Shown here: one piece after another, positions 56,387-61,243 of the stretch
Position numbering within the stretch: position 1 is the stretch's first letter
Layout: every line of letters begins with the position of its first letter
Assembly: GCF_049670895.1 (NCBI RefSeq)
Contig: NZ_CP187170.1
Length of the DNA stretch: 64,000 nt
From: Pasteurella sp049670895
GTDB lineage: Bacteria > Pseudomonadota > Gammaproteobacteria > Enterobacterales > Pasteurellaceae
Direction: 5' to 3' (one strand)
The notes under the pieces: generated by a model
Told to the model about the DNA's origin: nothing
The model's input: only the letters and a program-made list of their open reading frames with translations
Databases searched by the model: none
Translations under genes and position numbers: made by a program

Positions 56387-56743
56387 ATGAAATTCAATAA
56401 TATAGAACAGGCAATTTTAACTTTTAAAGAAAATGCAGAACTACACGGCAAAGCAACTCTAAATGGGGAGTATAAGAACGTTAATAAGAGTTATAAAGAA
56501 ATAAAAAAAGCAAAGGACTTTCTTATTTCATTAAATAAATTAGATAGCTTAGAATGCTTATTGGATGATAGCTCAATTTCTGTTGTAAGTTGGGCTGCAA
56601 GCTATTTATTATTTAGTGAGAAATACTCTAAACTTAGCCAAAAAAAACTTGAAGAAATAAGTTCTAACTCTGGAATTTTGGCATCAGATGCAAGACAAAT
56701 ACTGAAAGAATGGGGTTTAGGTAATTTAACTTTAGAAAATTGA
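56387..56743 (+). CDS. DUF2019-like immunity protein for cassette 8
   Basis: 118 residues, mostly helical. The pattern NKSYKEIKKAKDFLISLNKL, then VVSWAASYLLF, then a final ARQILKEWGLGNL fits DUF2019-type HEAT-like small proteins, often found behind toxin tips. AAGGA precedes the ATG. Confidence 0.65.
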   Translation: MKFNNIEQAILTFKENAELHGKATLNGEYKNVNKSYKEIKKAKDFLISLNKLDSLECLLDDSSISVVSWAASYLLFSEKYSKLSQKKLEEISSNSGILASDARQILKEWGLGNLTLEN

Positions 56744-56753
56744 AAAGAATAAC

Positions 56754-57032
56754 CCTCATAAATACTCGCCAAACAATCTCGCTAGAATGGTTCAAGGCAA
56801 AGCTCCTAGAATACAGGTTGAGCTATTTAACCCCAAAACCTTAAGAACTGAGGTTAGAGATGTATCAATAGAGTTGCATCATAAATATTTACCACAGAGA
56901 AGCGGTTCTTCATTATCTCATGAAGGATGGAACTTAGAACCCGTAACACCGTGGGCTCATGAAGCAATGGATCCATTTAGACATACAGGAACGCAATTAA
57001 TTAAAATTTTAAAAGGAACAAGCTCATGGTAA
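56754..57032 (+). pseudogene. Toxin-tip remnant without any Rhs core (HNH, LHH-like)
   Basis: Toxin-like sequence NPHKYSPNNLARMVQGKAP begins 10 bp after the DUF2019 stop, with no core and no junction repeat; the first ATG is 56787. It continues with DVSIELHHKYLPQRSGSS, then WNLEPVTPWAHEAMDPFRH, the same HNH pattern as the cassette 6 tip (LHH...EQHASLDPFR). The N-terminal part of the tip is missing. The stop overlaps the next gene by 7 bp. Confidence 0.75.
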
Positions 57033-57481
57033 GTATTAATGAACTAAAAAATTTTATTACGTCTACATTCTGTACGGATCTATTTACCAAATTAGAAGAA
57101 TGTAGCCCTAATATTGTTTTTAATAAAAATGAAAACATTCAAATGCAAAACATATTTGCACAAATGTTAAATAATGCTAATTTAGCCACCACCGATTTCC
57201 TTAAGCTTACTGAAAGTGATAAAGAAAGGCTTATTAGATATGCATTATTAAGACTCTCTACCGAAATACAATCTAATAGTGAAGATAATAATGAAGATAA
57301 AGAACCTGATGAACTAATTTCATACTCTTATGATATGTTAATTATCATACAGCTGTTGATTGAGTATTATTTATTCACTAATAAAAGTAAAGATGATTTT
57401 ATGTTATTTTTAAAGAAACAAAGAATACCGTCGGCAAAAAAATTTTTTGAAGAATTATCTGCAATTTTTTATAAAATATAA
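57026..57481 (+). CDS. Putative immunity protein behind the core-less toxin remnant
   Basis: 151 residues, starting inside the toxin remnant (CATGGTAA overlap). Helical and acidic in the middle (SNSEDNNEDKEPDELI). Family not recognised. The frame is intact, so it may serve as a free-standing immunity gene. Confidence 0.6.
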   Translation: MVSINELKNFITSTFCTDLFTKLEECSPNIVFNKNENIQMQNIFAQMLNNANLATTDFLKLTESDKERLIRYALLRLSTEIQSNSEDNNEDKEPDELISYSYDMLIIIQLLIEYYLFTNKSKDDFMLFLKKQRIPSAKKFFEELSAIFYKI

Positions 57482-57483
57482 AA

Positions 57484-57589
57484 CCCAGATGCCGCTCGTT
57501 TATAACGAGCGGTTTACTCTTTTTCTTCACAACAAGCGGTCACTTTCTCTTTAAATTTTGCACTTTTTTAGAATAAAGTGCCCCCTTGT
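57484..57589 (+). repeat. Junction repeat copy 19
   Basis: Exact ACAAGCGGTC; fourth stem pair is G-C (right arm AACGAGCGGT) as in copies 2 and 12; right outer arm AAAGTGCCCCCTTGT. Confidence 0.9.
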
Positions 57590-57746
57590 CGTCTAGTAGC
57601 ACAATTCAAACAAAGGTTACCGCTACGACAAGGCAGGCAGATTAACCGAAAAAACCGAAATCCGAGATAGTTTTCGTAAACAAACCACCTACTTCCGTTG
57701 GAATGCGAATAATCAACTCACGGGCATCACCAACAACCAAGGTGAA
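57590..57746 (+). pseudogene. Rhs core fragment, 5' part of orphan cassette 9
   Basis: Same flank (GTCTAGTAGCACAATTCAAA) and core entry point as 55240-55396 with a few base changes, for example GATAGT for GACGGC. Confidence 0.82.
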
Positions 57747-58685
57747 GTGTGGTATTATCAATACGATGCCCTTGGGCGACGCATTTCAAAAGCATGTCCG
57801 CAACAACAGCTGAGAATCACCTACCTGTGGGACGGCGACCAACTGGCTTACACCCAAACCGTTAAACAAAACAAACTGGTAAGTCAACGCCACAGCGTGT
57901 TTAACGGCTGGCAGCTCATCGCCCAACAGGACTGTTATCAGCAAAGCCAACAAACTCTAGACGGCAATAAAACTGAATGGAAGCATGAAACCCACTATGC
58001 CATCACTCAACCCAATGGCAAAGTGCTAGGCTTACTCAGCCCAGAAGGCAAACTGAAATGGAAAGATGAAAAGCGAAGCGTATGGGGATTACTGTTCCCG
58101 AATGATTATCGCAAAACCAGCCCGCTAGACCCACAGCAGGTATTCGCTGGGCAGTGGTTTGATGAAGAATCGGGACTGGCTTATAACCGCTTCAGATACT
58201 ATGACCCAGAGAGTGGGAATTATATCAGCTCAGATCCGATTGGGTTGAATGGTGGGGAAACGCCTTATTCATATACTCATAACCCTATTGGGTGGGTGGA
58301 TCCTTTTGGCTTATCCAGTTGCCAACTGAGCAAAGCCATGGAAAATGCTGGCATAGTGAGACCAAAACACTCAGCCGCACATCATATTGTCCCCGAAACA
58401 GCAGCAGGTGCAGAACCAGCCAGAAAAATTCTTAAAAAACACGACATTGATATTAACTCAGAATTTAATGGAGTGTTTTTACCTAGCCGAGCTAACATCG
58501 ACAACTTACCTGGCATTTTACATAATGGCAGACACCCTAATCGCTATATTAATGAAATTAATAAAAGAATTATCGCTGCCGATAAATTAGGAGGTAAGCA
58601 AGGTGTAATTGATGAATTAATAAGTATTAGGGAGCGTTTAGGAAATGCACCAAGAAGTGCTGATTGGAGAACGGTATTATTATGA
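57747..58685 (+). CDS. Orphan Rhs-CT cassette 9: core end plus AHH nuclease tip
   Basis: 312 residues from the core GTG. The core carries the unusual segment QQVFAGQWFDEESGLAYN in place of QLLFAGQYTDQESGLAYN. Linker NGGETPYSYTHNPIGWVDPFGLSSC, tip with SAAHHIVPETAAGAEPARK and GRHPNRYI. The block from about 53866 to 55033 is repeated here at 58103-59270, so this is the probable donor or sister of the AHH tip at 54008. Confidence 0.87.
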   Translation: MWYYQYDALGRRISKACPQQQLRITYLWDGDQLAYTQTVKQNKLVSQRHSVFNGWQLIAQQDCYQQSQQTLDGNKTEWKHETHYAITQPNGKVLGLLSPEGKLKWKDEKRSVWGLLFPNDYRKTSPLDPQQVFAGQWFDEESGLAYNRFRYYDPESGNYISSDPIGLNGGETPYSYTHNPIGWVDPFGLSSCQLSKAMENAGIVRPKHSAAHHIVPETAAGAEPARKILKKHDIDINSEFNGVFLPSRANIDNLPGILHNGRHPNRYINEINKRIIAADKLGGKQGVIDELISIRERLGNAPRSADWRTVLL

Positions 58686-59270
58686 AGAAAATATATTCAT
58701 TAACAGGCGAATACACTGAAAATAGTTCATTTATAGAAATTTATCCTGATAATCAGGAAAGTATTATAGGAAGAGCTATGGAGCAACATTGGAGACCTTT
58801 TGAAAACTATAAACCTATCATTTTGAGATTATATCCTAGCGATAATGGCAAGAAAAATTATAAATTTGATTTTAGTGGAAGTTTAATACCATTTTGTGTT
58901 TTTAGCGAAAATGCTGTAGCCACATTACAAGATATTCTTTTACCATCTGGCCAGTTATTAGATATTACAACAGACAGTAAAAGAAAAAAATATTTTGGAT
59001 ATTATCCAATTACTAAATATCCAAAAGGAATTTTAGACTTAGAAAAATCTATTTATAAAGAGTACCCCAAAGGACTTCTTATTAGAAAACCCGTATTAAA
59101 AAGAGATAAAATTCCTGAAGATGCTCTTTTTTGTATAGAGGAAGATTTTTCTAGAATATATGTGACAGATACATTCAAAAATCTTGTAGAAATTTCGGGG
59201 TTAGTTGGTTTTAGCTTTGACAAAAATTCTGAAATAGAACTCTCATAATTACACTATAGCGTAAGTGTTT
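58103..59270 (+). repeat. Second copy of the 1.17-kb AHH toxin/immunity segment
   Basis: Matches 53866-55033 with an offset of 4,237 bp. I saw one coding change (Ala for Val in the immunity protein). The match ends where two different junction repeats begin. Confidence 0.85.
58682..59248 (+). CDS. Imm11/DUF1629-like immunity protein, third AHH partner
   Basis: 188 residues from ATG 58682 with ATGA overlap; one residue different from 54445. Confidence 0.7.
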   Translation: MKKIYSLTGEYTENSSFIEIYPDNQESIIGRAMEQHWRPFENYKPIILRLYPSDNGKKNYKFDFSGSLIPFCVFSENAVATLQDILLPSGQLLDITTDSKRKKYFGYYPITKYPKGILDLEKSIYKEYPKGLLIRKPVLKRDKIPEDALFCIEEDFSRIYVTDTFKNLVEISGLVGFSFDKNSEIELS

Positions 59271-59368
59271 CCCTATCCCACTCGTTGATAACGAGTGGCT
59301 TATTCTTTTTCTTCACAGAAAGCGGTCACTTTCTCTAAATTTTGCATTTTTTTAGAATAAAGTGACCC
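59271..59368 (+). repeat. Junction repeat copy 20 (left of a tandem pair)
   Basis: Diverged start (CCCTATCCC), GAT loop, A-T stem state, USS arm GAAAGCGGTC, TTTCTCTAAA shortened by 4 bp. Merges into copy 21 at AGTGACCCC. Confidence 0.86.
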
Positions 59369-59472
59369 CCGATGCCACTCGTTGATAACGAGTGGCTTAT
59401 TCTTTTTCTTCACAGAAAGCGGTCACTTTCTCTTTAAATTTTGCACTTTTTTAGAATAAAGTGACCCCTTGT
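59367..59472 (+). repeat. Junction repeat copy 21 (right of a tandem pair)
   Basis: Perfect stem with GAT loop, USS arm GAAAGCGGTC, intact outer inverted repeat; leads into a PAAR-gene leader. Confidence 0.88.
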
Positions 59473-59613
59473 CGTCTCGAGTGATGATGCGAAATCATCT
59501 CTATGCCAAACCCTCCCGGCTCATTAATTAGCCATGTACTTTTATCTCCATTCATCATAAACTATGTCTTATTTTTATTGATATTGACTTTCCTGACATA
59601 AAAAAGACAGGCT
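59473..59613 (+). promoter_or_regulatory. Conserved leader upstream of PAAR gene (copy E)
   Basis: Nearly identical to the leader at 35692, including ATGCCAAACCCTCCCGG and the small hairpin. Confidence 0.5.
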
Positions 59614-60813
59614 ATGGCAGATTCCCCCGACATCGTCCAGCGTATCACTCAACGCATCAATGCCTTTCCTCGCTCTACCATGCAGCTCGGGGCACCGTGT
59701 GATGTCGTCATGCCTGCCGCTCGGGTCGGAGATATCATCAATCACACTAGCTTTTGGTCTGCCTTAGCCGGTGCCGTGGTCGGGGCTTGCATTACCGCGG
59801 GGATTTTTGCACTCGCCTCGGTTGCCGTCACTGCTGCCGTCGCCGCTATGAGTATCACTGGCGGTTTAGCTGCCCCTATTGTCGCCTTTGGATTGGGGCT
59901 GGGTACCACTTGGGCTGTTTCTGATGGTATAGAAAAAATCACCTCCGCCGTCACTAACTTTGTCGATGAAGCTATTGGCGGTGAACCCTCTGGGCCTATT
60001 TCCAAAGGGGCTGATAATGTTTTCGTCAACGACAAACCCTTAGCGATGGTGGATTTAGCATTAAGCGTTGCCTGTACAAGACACTCCCCCGAACAAAAAA
60101 TTGCACAAGGTAGCGAAACTGTCTTTGTCCATAATAAAGCCGTTTCCCGCAAAGGCGATAAAACCGAATGCAGTGCAACTATCGCTGAAGGCTCTCCTAA
60201 TGTCTTTATCGGTTCTGGACAAGCCACCTATTTAGAAATGAAGTCTGAGTTTACTGGGGCTCAACAGGCGTTATTTTTTGCCGTAGAATTTCTGGTTCCT
60301 CTGACGGCTTTATTAAGTAAAGGCATTGGAAAAGCCATTACACAAGCAGGAAAATCCATCGCAATGCGTGGGGCTTATGTTGGAGCAAATATCACGACTA
60401 AAATCAAAAGTAAATTTTCTAAAAAAACAATAAATAAATTTTCAATATCAAAAGAACAATTATCTAAAGATACAATAAAGAATAAAAAAAGAAAAACTCT
60501 TAAGAGTAATTCCCATAATGGGAAAAAACGAGAAATAGAAGTGAAACAGGAGCTTGTAAATGAGGGTTATGAAATATTAGGTAGCCAAGTATCTGTAAAA
60601 ACCACGCTTACGCGTAGGATTATAGATCATTTGGTTAGAAAAAACAATGAAATCAAAGCTATTGAAGTAAAACACGGCAAAGCTCAAAGAACGCCAATGC
60701 AAATAAAAAAAGATAATTTAATGGAAACAGAGGGAGGGGAGTTCATAGGAAAAAATGCACCAGATTTCTTAAAAAAAGGAAAAATCAAAATTAAAACTGA
60801 AGTAAGAAGGTAA
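59614..60813 (+). CDS. PAAR-domain T6SS effector with PD-(D/E)XK nuclease tip (no Rhs core)
   Basis: 399 residues. Residues 1-240 match the N-terminus of the first Rhs effector (prePAAR AARVGDIINH, Ala/Gly-rich helices, PAAR with ACTRH and GDKTEC), so this PAAR is of the Rhs subtype, not that of 20470. From about residue 245 it departs into a Lys-rich linker. A tip of about 100 residues follows: KKREIEVKQELVNEGYEILG near 303-322, RRIIDHLV near 333-340, AIEVKHGKAQRT near 349. The E...D...ExK order is a typical PD-(D/E)XK nuclease core. Confidence 0.85.
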   Translation: MADSPDIVQRITQRINAFPRSTMQLGAPCDVVMPAARVGDIINHTSFWSALAGAVVGACITAGIFALASVAVTAAVAAMSITGGLAAPIVAFGLGLGTTWAVSDGIEKITSAVTNFVDEAIGGEPSGPISKGADNVFVNDKPLAMVDLALSVACTRHSPEQKIAQGSETVFVHNKAVSRKGDKTECSATIAEGSPNVFIGSGQATYLEMKSEFTGAQQALFFAVEFLVPLTALLSKGIGKAITQAGKSIAMRGAYVGANITTKIKSKFSKKTINKFSISKEQLSKDTIKNKKRKTLKSNSHNGKKREIEVKQELVNEGYEILGSQVSVKTTLTRRIIDHLVRKNNEIKAIEVKHGKAQRTPMQIKKDNLMETEGGEFIGKNAPDFLKKGKIKIKTEVRR

Positions 60814-60817
60814 ATCT

Positions 60818-61243
60818 ATGAAATATGACGATCAAAAATGGCACTTGAATGATGATTTCCCATTAGGGTTAGATGAAAAATGCGCCCTTATACATATGGG
60901 TTTTTTTATAACTTGGGTTATAGATAGTAATTTAGAAAGTGATTTATTAGCATCAAAATTTCATAATGAAATTAATTTATTAAAAAATAGGGAAATTACA
61001 GGTGTGGATTTCATTATTAAGTGTTGTGATAACAAAATATCATCTGATGATCTGAATGATACTGCTAATAAGTTTGCAGAATTTTATTATTCTTCTGATA
61101 AATACTTTGATGATTATGTAGATTTATCAGATCCTAATAAAGATAGTATTTTTTTAGAGCCTAACTCTTGGGATAAATATAGTGAAGTTAAGAATATTAT
61201 AGCAAAACGATATGATAGCTGGCAAAAAACATCAAAAATATAA
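60818..61243 (+). CDS. Putative immunity protein, DUF7832-like
   Basis: 141 residues, acidic. The opening KYDDQKWHLNDDFPLGLDEK, then HMGFFITWVIDSNL, and later FIIKCCDNKISSDDLND and FAEFYYSSDKYFDDY resemble DUF7832-type proteins, which I recall as common near toxin tips. Starts 4 bp after the toxin stop. Its TAA shares one base with the ATG of the next gene (TAATG). Confidence 0.62.
   Translation: MKYDDQKWHLNDDFPLGLDEKCALIHMGFFITWVIDSNLESDLLASKFHNEINLLKNREITGVDFIIKCCDNKISSDDLNDTANKFAEFYYSSDKYFDDYVDLSDPNKDSIFLEPNSWDKYSEVKNIIAKRYDSWQKTSKI

Noticed and set aside
15763..59472. The 105-bp repeats as a CRISPR array
   Set aside because: Spacing is irregular (0.1-6 kb), the units hold genes, and there are no cas genes; the repeats contain hairpins and uptake signals instead.
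15763..59472. The repeats as integron attC sites or transposon ends
   Set aside because: No integrase or transposase is in the window, all copies share one orientation, I see no target-site duplications, and core re-entry points vary instead of being site-specific.
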